Assembly (NCBI RefSeq): GCF_009765705.1
Contig: NZ_LMUX01000021.1
Coordinates: forward strand, 413,606 to 477,605
DNA: 64,000 bases
Origin: Burkholderia sp. L27(2015)
Lineage (GTDB): Bacteria; Pseudomonadota; Gammaproteobacteria; Burkholderiales; Burkholderiaceae
Direction of reading: 5' to 3'
Positions within the stretch are counted from its first letter, which is position 1, and each line of letters opens with the position of its first letter. The notes under the pieces were generated by a model. It had not been told where the DNA came from. It saw only the letters and a list, made by a program, of their open reading frames with translations, and searched no databases. Both the position numbers and the translations under genes were made by a program. Below are positions 1 through 8,519 of the stretch, piece after piece.

Positions 1-1230
1 CGCAGGGAGTCCCGGAAGCGTCGTCAGGAAACCGACGCAGGCGTCGACGGCGGCCAGCAGCGGCAAATTCGATGCGCCGTGGCCGGGCACCATGCCGACC
101 CATAGCAACAGCGCGTGACTGACCCACGCGCCCAAGCCGCTTTGTGCGATGACCGCGCCCAAGCCGAGAAAGCCCGCGACATAGATCAGCGGGGTGAGCT
201 GCAATTGCTCCGTGAAGTCTTGGACGCGAAGGATGCCAGTCTGCGGCAGCAGGCACGCGACACCCGCGGCGAGCGCGACCCAGGCCGGCGATATCCCATG
301 TAGAAAGTCTGTCGCGTACAACAACACAGAGAGCAGCAGCAGAACGCCCAGGCGCACTTCTGCCGGAGTCAGTTTTTTTGTCACCTCATTGGCGATTTGA
401 ACCGGCGCCTCTGGCACCCGGACCTCATCGGGAAACAGCTTGCAGATCAGCGCAATGATCGCTAGCGCCTTGAGCGCGCCCAGCACCGGAAAGTGCAGCA
501 GCAGATACGGGCCGTACTCGAGCCTGACGCCATACAGTGTGTCGGCAGCGCCCAGCAGGACCGTGTTCGGAATGTTTGCCGGGAGGATCGAAGCCGGCGG
601 CATGTAGCTGGCTGCCGCGACCGCCAGAACAAGCCCGGTTCGACCGGTGCGACCAGGCTCGAACCCGAGCTGGTCGGCAAGAGCCAGAACAATCGGCGCC
701 AATAGAAAAATACGCCCGGTGGTCGACGGCATGATGAATGCCAAACCCACCGATGCGACCACCACCGCCGACACATAGCCTTGGTAAGTTCCGGAAGAAC
801 TCGCGAAGACACGGCGCCCGAGGCGGCTGCCCAGGCCGGTTGTGCGGATCGCAATGCCGGTCACGGAGCCACCGAAGACGAGCCACCATGCCGGCGATTC
901 GAAACCTGAGAAGACGGTCGCCGCAGGCGCGACATGGAAGAGCATTGCGAATAGAAAAAACAGCAGCGTGGTAATTGGCTCCTTAAAGAGCCCCAGTGCC
1001 CACGACGCGATCGTAAAAATCACGAGAACCGCGGCCCTCGATGCCGCCATCGACATTCCGTCGATGGGCGGCATATAGTTGACGAGTGCCATCGCGGCGA
1101 CGAGCGCGACGAGCAGTAGCCCTGTCCCGATTCGCTTTGCATGACTACCGAAGTCGGCGCGGGCGAGCGCAATGCGCGTTTGCGCTGAATGGGCAGTCGC
1201 ATTCGATATGGGCTGGTCGTCGGCTTCCAT
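1..1230 (-). CDS. SLC13/DASS-family anion permease, C-terminus cut by window edge
   Basis: Reading the minus strand from an ATG at 1230 gives 410 codons without a stop up to base 1, so the C-terminus lies outside the window. The start is preceded by an AAAGGA ribosome site about 7 bases upstream. The protein has a short hydrophilic N-terminus and then many hydrophobic helices. The segments IMPSTTGR and LPANIPNT resemble the paired Ser/Thr-Asn re-entrant loop motifs of the divalent anion:sodium symporter/ArsB superfamily. By family it should import or exchange dicarboxylates, sulfate or similar anions across the inner membrane; the substrate is unknown. It is divergent from the AraC-type gene at 1323, which is its likely regulator (inference). 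Confidence 0.75.
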   Translation of the reverse strand, partial: MEADDQPISNATAHSAQTRIALARADFGSHAKRIGTGLLLVALVAAMALVNYMPPIDGMSMAASRAAVLVIFTIASWALGLFKEPITTLLFFLFAMLFHVAPAATVFSGFESPAWWLVFGGSVTGIAIRTTGLGSRLGRRVFASSSGTYQGYVSAVVVASVGLAFIMPSTTGRIFLLAPIVLALADQLGFEPGRTGRTGLVLAVAAASYMPPASILPANIPNTVLLGAADTLYGVRLEYGPYLLLHFPVLGALKALAIIALICKLFPDEVRVPEAPVQIANEVTKKLTPAEVRLGVLLLLSVLLYATDFLHGISPAWVALAAGVACLLPQTGILRVQDFTEQLQLTPLIYVAGFLGLGAVIAQSGLGAWVSHALLLWVGMVPGHGASNLPLLAAVDACVGFLTTLPGLPA

Positions 1231-1322
1231 GTGATTGTCCTTTCTTCGCTCGTGCAATACAGCGAGAATAGGAGCAATTGGAGTGGCTGGCATTCATCTC
1301 CCAGCCATAAATTGACGAAATC

Positions 1323-2183
1323 ATGCCAAAACGTTTAGCGTACGACCCTCAGCCCAAGCGCGCGCCCGGGCTGGATGAGCCCATCATGGTCCATTTGCGG
1401 ACCCCGCCGGTGGATGGCGTCGTTCAGTGGCATCGGCACACATGGGGTCAACTCGCGTGCCCGAGGCTCGGCAGTATTCGCGTCAGTGCTTTGGGTATGA
1501 CGTGGACTGTCCCGATGCTTCGCGCGGTGTGGATTCCACCGAACGTCGAGCACGAAGTCGTCATGCTTGGGCACGTCGAGTTCCATGCGCTTTATTTTGA
1601 GCCGACGACTTCGCCGCTCTCACTAACGAATTGCTCGGTGATCGAAGTTTCCGCGTTGATACGAACCTTGATCGACTCGTTGGCCGCCGATTCGCAGAGC
1701 GCTGATTCACGGACTACTAACGCACGGACTGCCAACTCGCTGACCACAACGCCATCGACCGCCACCGCGCATCGGCCAAGCAAACGCCGGCGCTTGATGA
1801 CGGATTTGCTGATGGAGGAAATCAGTAGCGCCCCCGTGCTTCCCTTCGGTTTACCGCTGCCGTCGGACCGACGATTAAAAGCGCTGTGTGACGCCATGTT
1901 GGATGACCCAGGGTCATCGCGCTCCCTGCAGGAATGGGCGCCCGTTGTCGGCGCCAGCGAGAGGACGCTTGCGCGGCTGTTTCAAAGCGACTTGCAAATC
2001 AGCTTCGGCAGTTGGCGCAGACAGCTACGGCTCACCCGAGCTGTCGACTTGATCTGCCGCGGAACGCCTTTACTAGCCGTGGCGGAAGAACTGGGTTACG
2101 CGAACGCGGGGGCATTTTCGACCATGTTTAAGCGGGCGTTGGGCTTCCCGCCGTCTCAACTCCTCTCCGACTCGGCTCAGTGA
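1323..2183 (+). CDS. AraC-family transcriptional regulator (cupin + HTH)
   Basis: This 286-residue protein has an N-terminal cupin-like sensor half (HRHTWGQL near residue 38) and a C-terminal double helix-turn-helix (about residues 195-282). The second helix pair contains the AraC hallmark ELGYANAGAFSTMFKRALG followed by FPPSQL. Between the domains, about residues 122-153, is a Ser/Thr/Ala/Asn-rich run built from imperfect repeats, an insertion not expected in the family. It starts 92 bases from the divergent permease gene, so control of that transporter is the simplest inference. The family call is firm; the effector is unknown. Confidence 0.88.
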   Translation: MPKRLAYDPQPKRAPGLDEPIMVHLRTPPVDGVVQWHRHTWGQLACPRLGSIRVSALGMTWTVPMLRAVWIPPNVEHEVVMLGHVEFHALYFEPTTSPLSLTNCSVIEVSALIRTLIDSLAADSQSADSRTTNARTANSLTTTPSTATAHRPSKRRRLMTDLLMEEISSAPVLPFGLPLPSDRRLKALCDAMLDDPGSSRSLQEWAPVVGASERTLARLFQSDLQISFGSWRRQLRLTRAVDLICRGTPLLAVAEELGYANAGAFSTMFKRALGFPPSQLLSDSAQ

Positions 2184-2195
2184 GGCGAGCCGGAG

Positions 2196-2252
2196 AGCCG
2201 CGTAGTTGAGCCGAGTCATTAGGCCGCGTAGTTAAGCCGAGTAGCTAAGCCT
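2196..2252. repeat. Intergenic tandem duplication, 26-bp unit
   Basis: The core GCCGCGTAGTT followed by GAGCCGAGT or AAGCCGAGT occurs at 2197 and again at 2223, a period of 26. A partial third copy (GTAGCTAAGCCTA) follows. The repeat fills the gap between the AraC stop and the convergent dehydrogenase stop. Confidence 0.7.
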
Positions 2253-2257
2253 ATGCC

Positions 2258-3244
2258 TCAGACCGAAAGCTCCTGGATCGGCGCACCGTTCAGCCAAGCC
2301 CGAATCGCGTCGACGATTTGCGGGTAAGCCGCGCGATAGGTTTTTTCAGTGACGTAGCCAATGTGCGGCGTAGCCAGCACGTTGGGGAGATATCGGAACG
2401 GATGCCCAGGCGCCAAGGGCTCCTCGTCGAACACATCGAGCGCGGCACCCGCAATGCTCTGTGCCTTCAACGCTTCGATCATCGCGGCTTGCGAGACGAT
2501 CGGCCCGCGAGACGTGTTCACCAGGTACGCGGTCGACTTCATCAGTCCCAGCTCGCGTGCCCCGACGAGATCACGCGTACGGTCGCTGAGCTTCAGATGT
2601 ATGGTGAGCACGTCGGCCTGCTTGAAGAGTTCGTCTTTCTCGACCCGTTCAACGCCAAATTCAGCAGCCTTTTCCGCCGTCAGGTTCTGACTCCACGCGA
2701 TGATGCGCATGCCGAATGCGGTTCCGAAACGCGAAACCGCCTGACCGATCTTGCCCAGACCGAGCACGCCTAGTGTCTTGCCGCTCACATCCATTCCCAA
2801 CCCGATCTGCCAGCCGCCCGCCCTGACCGAGTTCGCCTCGATGTGGAGATTGCGTGTGATGGCCAGTATCAAGCCCCAGGTCAATGCCGGCGTCGCCGCG
2901 GGGTCGCCGCCGGTCGTACCCGACACGACGATGCCACGTGCCTTGGCCGCCGCCAGGTCGATCGCGGCGTTCCACATCCCAACGGTCACGATCAACTTGA
3001 GTTGCGGCAGGCGCGCGATGAGCTCGGCATCCAAAGCGGTTCGCTCACGCATCAACACCACGACGTCGAACGGCGCGAGCCGCGCGGCAAGCGCGTCGGT
3101 GTCGGCAACGTGGTCGTGAAAAAACACGCAGTCCGCCTGCGGTTGCAGGCTGGCCCAATCGCCCAGGCAATGAGCGACATGCTGGTAATCGTCGAGAATG
3201 GCGACGCGAACGGATGCCGAATTGGCGGCTGAGGCACTGGGCAT
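2258..3244 (-). CDS. D-2-hydroxyacid dehydrogenase family protein (NAD-dependent)
   Basis: The 328-residue protein belongs to the D-isomer-specific 2-hydroxyacid dehydrogenase family, whose members reduce 2-keto acids or oxidise D-2-hydroxy acids in the cytoplasm. The Rossmann glycine motif is LGVLGLGKIG (about residue 160). The catalytic Arg lies in VNTSRGP, the Glu in DVFDEEPL and the His in TPHIGYV. Length is normal. It is divergent from the YheO-like regulator at 3398 with 153 bases between starts, so it may belong to the same hydroxy/imino-acid regulon (inference). The substrate cannot be read from sequence; phosphoglycerate dehydrogenase-like annotation is possible but not specifically supported. 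Confidence 0.88.
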   Translation of the reverse strand: MPSASAANSASVRVAILDDYQHVAHCLGDWASLQPQADCVFFHDHVADTDALAARLAPFDVVVLMRERTALDAELIARLPQLKLIVTVGMWNAAIDLAAAKARGIVVSGTTGGDPAATPALTWGLILAITRNLHIEANSVRAGGWQIGLGMDVSGKTLGVLGLGKIGQAVSRFGTAFGMRIIAWSQNLTAEKAAEFGVERVEKDELFKQADVLTIHLKLSDRTRDLVGARELGLMKSTAYLVNTSRGPIVSQAAMIEALKAQSIAGAALDVFDEEPLAPGHPFRYLPNVLATPHIGYVTEKTYRAAYPQIVDAIRAWLNGAPIQELSV

Positions 3245-3397
3245 TCAACTTCTCCTATGGGTAGCGGAATGCATTATCGTATCGGCAATCGGCAATCGGC
3301 GCCGTGCGTAGTGCATGCGGCAAAACTCGGTGGCTAGGATCAGTGGCGAAAATCGGCATGCATTTACATAACGTCTAATTATAGATATTATGTATAA

Positions 3398-4027
3398 ATG
3401 ACAAATCCATCCAAAGAACAGCGCGTGCTGGTCGAGCAACTGAAGCAGGTGGCAAAGGGGCTCGGCGAAACCTTTGCGCCATTCTGCGAGGTGCTGGTTC
3501 ATGATCTGCTCAACGCCGAACACGCGATTGTAGCAATCCACAACAACCTCTCGGGCCGAGAGGTGGGCGATCCTGCAACGGAGTTGGGTCTGGCGCGGCT
3601 TGCGGACGAAACCTACCCGCAAGTCATCGCAAACTACGCCAACCAGTTCGCCGACGGACGGCAAGCCAAAAGCACGTCGATCGGCATCAAGGACTCCAAT
3701 GGCCGCTATGTCGCGGCACTGTGCATCAACGTCGATTTAACATTGTTCGGCACGTTCCAAAACATGATCGGCCGCTTCGTCGGCACCGATGAAACAGGCG
3801 GCGTGAAGGAGTCCCTCGATCCGCCGGGAGCCGATGGCATCAGACAGCGGATCGACCAGTTCGCCGCCCGGCTGGCAACCACGCCGCGGGCGTTGAAAGC
3901 GCTCGACCGGCAAACGCTAATGAGAGAACTTCGGGAGTCAGGCATGATGGAAGTCCGTCGAGCCGTGGAAATAGTCGCACTTCATTTAGGCGTGTCGCGC
4001 GCTACGGTGTACAACGATGCCAAATAA
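3398..4027 (+). CDS. YheO/DauR-type PAS-HTH transcriptional regulator
   Basis: The 209-residue protein has the two-part layout of YheO-like regulators: an N-terminal PAS-like sensor (about residues 15-125, with SIGIKDSNGRYVAALCINVD) and a C-terminal helix-turn-helix ending VSRATVYNDAK. Members include DauR, which controls D-arginine catabolic genes beside an ornithine-cyclodeaminase homologue; the same gene pairing is seen here. Its 3' end overlaps the next gene by 11 bases, suggesting translational coupling. An AT-rich stretch (about 3370-3395) directly before the ATG probably holds the promoter. A role in regulating the two downstream enzymes and perhaps the divergent dehydrogenase is inferred. 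Confidence 0.85.
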   Translation: MTNPSKEQRVLVEQLKQVAKGLGETFAPFCEVLVHDLLNAEHAIVAIHNNLSGREVGDPATELGLARLADETYPQVIANYANQFADGRQAKSTSIGIKDSNGRYVAALCINVDLTLFGTFQNMIGRFVGTDETGGVKESLDPPGADGIRQRIDQFAARLATTPRALKALDRQTLMRELRESGMMEVRRAVEIVALHLGVSRATVYNDAK

Positions 4028-4994
4028 CGCCCGTTTGCTATTGCTCGACAAGGACGCCGTCGAGTCCATGTTGCTTCCCGAGCCCGTGCTCGATGCGGTA
4101 CGAGAAGCCTTCGTTCTGCACAGCCGCCGCGAAGGACGCGTGTTCCCGGTCGTCCGGGAATCGCTCGCCACGGGTGGGATATTCGGCATCAAATCGGGGG
4201 ACGTGCCGACTCAAAACTTGCTGGGTTTTAAAGCTGCAGGGTTTTGGCCGAGCAACCGAGCGCTCGGTGGAGAACCTCACCAGGCCACCATCGTTTTGAT
4301 CGACCCGGCGACCGGACGCCCCGTTTGCATCGTCGACGGTAACGCGGTAACGACCATGCGCACCGGCGCTGCCGGCGGGTTGGGGCTACTGCAACTGGCG
4401 CGCCCTGACAGCGCCCATGTCTGCTTGTTCGGTACCGGCGTACAAGCTCGGGTACAGTTGACCTTTGCCCTGCGCCTTATGCCGATGCTGAAGAAAGTCC
4501 GCTACGTGAGTGTGACCGGCCAACCGGATACGAATTTCGAGGCGCATTTCGCGGCGCACTGCGACATCTCGCTGGCACGCGATCGTAACGTCGCGGTTGC
4601 AGAAAGTGACGTGGTGATCACCGCCACGCCCGGTGTCGGAGCGATGTTCGACCTGGAGGCGGTGCAACCAGGAACGCACTTGAACTGCGTGGGTGCCGAT
4701 ACCAAAGGAAAACGCGAGCTTCCCGATGGCTTCTTGTCCCGCTCCGGTGTGCGTCTTTTCGTCGACGATCGCACGCAAGCCACTCAGATCGGCGAGACGC
4801 AGTGGGCACCCGAGACGCCCTGCACCGAAATCGGCGATCTGCTGACAGCGAACGCTGAATTCCATCGCGAGCCCGACGACATCACCGTATTCGACATGAC
4901 CGGTCTGGCGCTTCAGGACCTGACCGTTGCTCGCATGCTCTTTGACCGCGCTTGCCAATCCGGTGTTGGCACCGCCCTCGCGTGGCCGTGGTAA
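4017..4994 (+). CDS. Ornithine cyclodeaminase/mu-crystallin family reductase (possible imino-acid reductase)
   Basis: The 325-residue protein is a member of the OCD/mu-crystallin family, NAD(P)-dependent enzymes acting on imino or amino acids. Visible motifs are TMRTGAAGGLG (substrate-site Arg) and the nucleotide-binding FGTGVQARVQL. The family covers ornithine cyclodeaminase, ketimine reductase, alanine dehydrogenase, DauB and BhcD (iminosuccinate reductase). The next gene encodes a hydroxyaspartate ammonia-lyase-like enzyme, whose first product would be iminosuccinate, so a BhcD-like role giving aspartate fits the context. That function is inference; the family is firm. The start overlaps the regulator gene by 11 bases, and 52 bases separate its stop from the next start. 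Confidence 0.82.
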   Translation: MPNNARLLLLDKDAVESMLLPEPVLDAVREAFVLHSRREGRVFPVVRESLATGGIFGIKSGDVPTQNLLGFKAAGFWPSNRALGGEPHQATIVLIDPATGRPVCIVDGNAVTTMRTGAAGGLGLLQLARPDSAHVCLFGTGVQARVQLTFALRLMPMLKKVRYVSVTGQPDTNFEAHFAAHCDISLARDRNVAVAESDVVITATPGVGAMFDLEAVQPGTHLNCVGADTKGKRELPDGFLSRSGVRLFVDDRTQATQIGETQWAPETPCTEIGDLLTANAEFHREPDDITVFDMTGLALQDLTVARMLFDRACQSGVGTALAWPW

Positions 4995-5046
4995 GCGGCC
5001 TGAATTAACGCGTCGTTTGACGCACCGAACCAGGGATAGACACATC

Positions 5047-6009
5047 ATGCTGACACTGCCAACCTACGCGGACGTTGCTGCCGCGGCACAGCGTATCGAG
5101 GGCCTTGCGAACAAGACCCCTGTCATGACTTCGCGTACCGCCAATGAAGAGATGGGTGCGGAAGTTTTTTTCAAGTGCGAAAACTTCCAGCGTATGGGCG
5201 CATTCAAATTCCGCGGTGCGATGAACGCCCTGGCGAAATTCGACGCGCGTCAACGCGCCGCCGGTGTCGTTGCATTCTCCTCCGGCAACCACGCGCAAGG
5301 CATCGCACTGTCGGCCAAGCTGCTGGGCATTCCTGCGACCATAGTGATGCCGCTGGATGCGCCCGCGGCCAAAGTCGCCGCGACCAAGGGTTATGGCGCA
5401 AACGTTGTGACCTATGACCGCTATACGGAAGATCGCGAAGCGATCGGCCGCAGCCTTGCCGACAAACATGGCATGACGTTGATTCCACCGTACGATCATC
5501 CGGATGTCATCGCGGGCCAAGGTACCGCGGCCAAAGAGCTCATCGAAGAAGTCGGCGCGCTCGATGCGTTGTTCGTCTGTCTCGGCGGTGGCGGACTGCT
5601 GTCGGGATCAGCGCTCGCGGCGCGCGCGCTGGCACCGAACTGCAAGATCTATGGTGTGGAACCGCAAGCCGGCAACGACGGACAGCAGTCGTTCCGATCC
5701 GGCGCCATCGTTCATATCGATACACCGAGGACGATCGCAGATGGCGCGCAGACTCAGCATTTGGGCGAATATACGTTCGCGATTATTAAACGGGACGTCG
5801 ATGACATCCTCACCGCCACGGACGATCAGTTGGTCGCCTGCATGCGATTTTTTGCCGAGCGCATGAAAATGGTAGTTGAGCCGACCGGTTGCCTGGGTTT
5901 TGCAGCAGCGCGCGAAATGAAGGCGCAATTGAAGGGCAAACGGATCGGCGTGATCATCAGCGGCGGCAATGTCGATATCGAGCGCTATATCAGCCTCCTC
6001 GCCGGTTGA
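5047..6009 (+). CDS. Threo-3-hydroxy-L-aspartate ammonia-lyase-like PLP enzyme (threonine dehydratase family)
   Basis: This 320-residue PLP enzyme has the serine/threonine dehydratase fold. The Schiff-base Lys is K54 in FKFRGAMNAL, the phosphate-binding loop is SGNHAQG, and a second glycine loop is LGGGGLLSG. The N-terminal wording TPVMTSRTANEE...FFKCENFQRMGAFKFRG resembles threo-3-hydroxyaspartate ammonia-lyases (Sry1 type) more than biosynthetic threonine deaminase, and the regulatory ACT domain of IlvA is missing. The reaction would convert 3-hydroxyaspartate to oxaloacetate and ammonia through iminosuccinate. The ATG at 5047 follows AGGGATAGA; an upstream in-frame start inside the previous gene is less likely. 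Substrate is inferred; serine racemase/dehydratase is the alternative. Confidence 0.82.
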   Translation: MLTLPTYADVAAAAQRIEGLANKTPVMTSRTANEEMGAEVFFKCENFQRMGAFKFRGAMNALAKFDARQRAAGVVAFSSGNHAQGIALSAKLLGIPATIVMPLDAPAAKVAATKGYGANVVTYDRYTEDREAIGRSLADKHGMTLIPPYDHPDVIAGQGTAAKELIEEVGALDALFVCLGGGGLLSGSALAARALAPNCKIYGVEPQAGNDGQQSFRSGAIVHIDTPRTIADGAQTQHLGEYTFAIIKRDVDDILTATDDQLVACMRFFAERMKMVVEPTGCLGFAAAREMKAQLKGKRIGVIISGGNVDIERYISLLAG

Positions 6010-6366
6010 TCCTGCATAAGCGGGCGGTATAAGCGGCCCTGCGTAGTTGATCTTTCGTAGTCGACACGATGCAGTGCGTCCGCCACGCACTGCATCGCTG
6101 CTCCCGCGGCCAGCATGGACACCTGCCGCACCGCTCCATTCGAATTAACTCCCCGCCTATAACGTGATCGAAGTTGTGCGAATGTGCGCTGACGCACTGC
6201 ACCTTCAATTTCGATTAATAATTATATTAAGAATACCTAATTATTTTGAGACGTGATATTCATCGTTAAAACGACATGCTCATGGATTACACCAGTATTC
6301 AGAGATTCACGCAAAACATTAAATGTTCCATGACCGAGTCGTTGAAGTGATCTGGAAATCTATCTC
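6010..6366. other. Intergenic region upstream of curli operon
   Basis: No gene is supported in these 357 bases. The first 60 contain imperfect short repeats (ATAAGCGG at 6016 and 6029; CGTAG twice). Bases 6210-6260 are strikingly AT-rich for this chromosome and are the probable promoter/regulator region of the curli operon. No clean -35/-10 pair could be assigned. Confidence 0.5.
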
Positions 6367-7068
6367 ATGAATACCTGCGTCGCATCGCTTCAATTCGACA
6401 GGCGCAACGCGGCCGCGACGAAGGACGTTGCAAGCCGCCAGTTGCATCCTCCGCAACCTCTTCCAACAGGCTCGCGTACCCTATCTATAGCGCGTCTCTT
6501 GATCGCTGCGCTCAGCACCCTCGCAGCATGGCCAGCCAGCGCCGGCGATCTGGCGGCAGATGCACAGCCCGCGCAATCGCCACTATTGACGCTGCCTAGC
6601 AGCCCCGTCCCACCCAGCGCCAAGCCGGTGCCTAACGCCACCGCTACGCTGAACCCTACAAGCACACTGCGCGCCCCCGCCGCCACCACCGTCTCGCACG
6701 GCAGCCGATCAACCGACATCACCGGCAAACACGCGCTCGACGAAATGCTCGGGGGCATCGTGACCAATCAGACGATGACGCTTGTAGGGGAAGATTTCTA
6801 CACGTCCTTTGCCCAGGCATGGCGCGATATGCCGCTGGGCGACCGGTATGTCGTTTCGATCCACGAACGGCCATCCGCTCGCTGGGGCAGCCTGATCTGG
6901 GTCGAGTTCGAGCAGCGACGTGTATTCGATACTTTCTTGCCGGCCGCACGCGCCAATGTCGCCAGCGTGGCCGTGCGTGCGGCAAGCACCGCTTATCAGA
7001 ACGTCGTGCAGGCCGATATTGCGCGTTTGCTGTTCCATGACGTTGACTTGGCTGGCGACGAATTTTAA
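6367..7068 (+). CDS. csgE: Curli assembly accessory protein CsgE, with long N-terminal extension
   Basis: The C-terminal half of this 233-residue protein (about residues 120-233) matches CsgE: the segments GGIVTNQTMTLVGEDFY, RPSARWGSLIWVEFEQRRVF and AYQNVVQADIARLLF keep the family pattern. CsgE caps the CsgG secretion pore in the periplasm and directs curlin to it. The N-terminus carries an export signal around residues 35-60 ending ASAG, and then a Pro/Ala/Thr-rich linker, making the protein roughly twice the usual length. An internal start closer to the signal helix is possible but no better ribosome site was seen. It is first of five co-directional curli genes, 14 bases before csgF. Confidence 0.88.
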   Translation: MNTCVASLQFDRRNAAATKDVASRQLHPPQPLPTGSRTLSIARLLIAALSTLAAWPASAGDLAADAQPAQSPLLTLPSSPVPPSAKPVPNATATLNPTSTLRAPAATTVSHGSRSTDITGKHALDEMLGGIVTNQTMTLVGEDFYTSFAQAWRDMPLGDRYVVSIHERPSARWGSLIWVEFEQRRVFDTFLPAARANVASVAVRAASTAYQNVVQADIARLLFHDVDLAGDEF

Positions 7069-7082
7069 GGGAGCGACCTATC

Positions 7083-7520
7083 ATGCTTGATCTCAGAATC
7101 TATCTGGTTCGCCTCGGTGCGGTTGCGCTCTTGAGCATGAACGCAACCGGCCAGGCCACTGGCCTGGTCTACCAACCGGTTGACCCGTCCTTCGGTGGCA
7201 ACCCGGCCAATGGCCAGGTCCTGCTCGATCTCGCCAATGCGCAGAACAAGTACCCCGCGCCCAGCGCCACCACTGCGGGCGCAACGTCGATGCAGACACC
7301 TTTGGAACAGTTCAACAGTGAATTGCAGCAGGCCATACTCTCGCGCGTGGCTTCGTCGGCCACCAATTCGATCATAGGCGCGAATGGCCAGCTCGTTCCC
7401 GGGACGATCCAGACGGGCAATTTCTCCATCACGATTTCCCCCGTAAGCAACGGTCTGCTGCAAGTTTCCACAACCGATACCAGCACCGGGGCCACCACGA
7501 CGTTTCAGGTGAGCCAATAA
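7083..7520 (+). CDS. csgF: Curli assembly protein CsgF
   Basis: The 145-residue protein has a signal peptide (about residues 1-25) and the CsgF signature DPSFGGNPANGQVLLD directly after cleavage, the region that inserts into the CsgG pore in E. coli. The rest is typical: a helical segment (LEQFNSELQQAILSRV) and a beta C-terminus ending TTTFQVSQ. CsgF couples secretion to nucleation of curlin at the cell surface. Its stop overlaps the csgG start by one base (TAATG). Confidence 0.93.
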   Translation: MLDLRIYLVRLGAVALLSMNATGQATGLVYQPVDPSFGGNPANGQVLLDLANAQNKYPAPSATTAGATSMQTPLEQFNSELQQAILSRVASSATNSIIGANGQLVPGTIQTGNFSITISPVSNGLLQVSTTDTSTGATTTFQVSQ

Positions 7521-8380
7521 TGCCGGCGCGCGCATTGGGTTTCCTTCGTTCGATCCTGCTCGGTGGGCGAACCGCGTGCTTGCTTGCCTGCGCAGCAGGT
7601 GCCCTGCTCACGGCGTGCGCGAGCACACCCGCCACGGTCGACGGTCATGTGGAACTGACACCGCCCACCGAGGTGACGCGTGATCTCGCCCATCTGCCAC
7701 CGCCCAAGGGAAAGATCGTCGCGGCCGTCTACAGCTTTCGAGATCAGACGGGTCAGTACAGGGCCGCGCCGGATAGTTCATTCTCCTCGCAGGTCACGCA
7801 GGGCGGCGCTTCATTTCTAATCAAGGCGCTTGCGGATTCAGGCTGGTTCATCCCGGTTGAGCGGGACAATCTCCAGGATCTGCTGACCGAGCGCAAGATC
7901 CTGCGTGCCCTTGAGACCCCCGAGGACAAAAGCCGGCCGATGCCGGCTATCGGTATGTTGCTGCCGGCGAACGTGATCGTCGAAGGCGGCGTGATCGCTT
8001 ACGATTCGAACGTGCGCACGGGCGGCGTCGGTGTCGCCTATCTGGGGCTACGCGCTTCGCAGCAATACAGCGTCGATCAAGTCACGGTCAATCTGCGTAC
8101 TGTCGATATTCATACCGGCCAAATCCTCAATAGCGTTTCGACGACCAAGACCGTCTACTCGTACGAAGTATCGAGCGGTGTGTTCCGTTATATCGGTTAC
8201 CAGGATCTGCTGCAGGCCGAAGCGGGATTGACGAGGAATGAACCGCAACAACTCTGCGTGAAGGCCGCAATTGAAGCTGCCGTAGCGCATCTGATCGTAC
8301 AGGGCTTGCAGAGCGGCAACTGGGCACTGAAGAATACCCGTGACTGGAACGACCCGACGGTACAAAAGTATGTACGATAA
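7520..8380 (+). CDS. csgG: Curli secretion lipoprotein CsgG with altered constriction residues
   Basis: The 286-residue protein forms the outer-membrane curlin export channel. The lipobox LLTAC places the lipidated Cys at residue 33. The CsgG core is unmistakable: HLPPPKGKIVAAVYSFRDQT, FIPVERDNLQDLLTERKI, VEGGVIAYDSNVRTGGVG. Alignment without gaps to E. coli CsgG puts Ala83, Ser87 and Phe88 at the constriction positions Tyr51, Asn55 and Phe56, so two of the three pore-lining residues differ and only Phe is kept. Length is near normal (E. coli 277). Confidence 0.95.
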   Translation: MPARALGFLRSILLGGRTACLLACAAGALLTACASTPATVDGHVELTPPTEVTRDLAHLPPPKGKIVAAVYSFRDQTGQYRAAPDSSFSSQVTQGGASFLIKALADSGWFIPVERDNLQDLLTERKILRALETPEDKSRPMPAIGMLLPANVIVEGGVIAYDSNVRTGGVGVAYLGLRASQQYSVDQVTVNLRTVDIHTGQILNSVSTTKTVYSYEVSSGVFRYIGYQDLLQAEAGLTRNEPQQLCVKAAIEAAVAHLIVQGLQSGNWALKNTRDWNDPTVQKYVR

Positions 8381-8519
8381 AATCAGGATTACATACAAAG
8401 CATGGATTCCATGCAGATGTCATCGATCGCCCCGGCGGCGGGTCGCGCGGCCTCCTCCGTTCTTGCATCGGGCCACTGAACCTCATCGACTATATACAGA
8501 CGGAGACGATCATGGACTC

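Noticed and set aside
425-889. Minus-strand frame as an independent gene
   Set aside because: It is a different frame within the permease gene, whose own frame is open from 1230 to base 1 with membrane-protein character.
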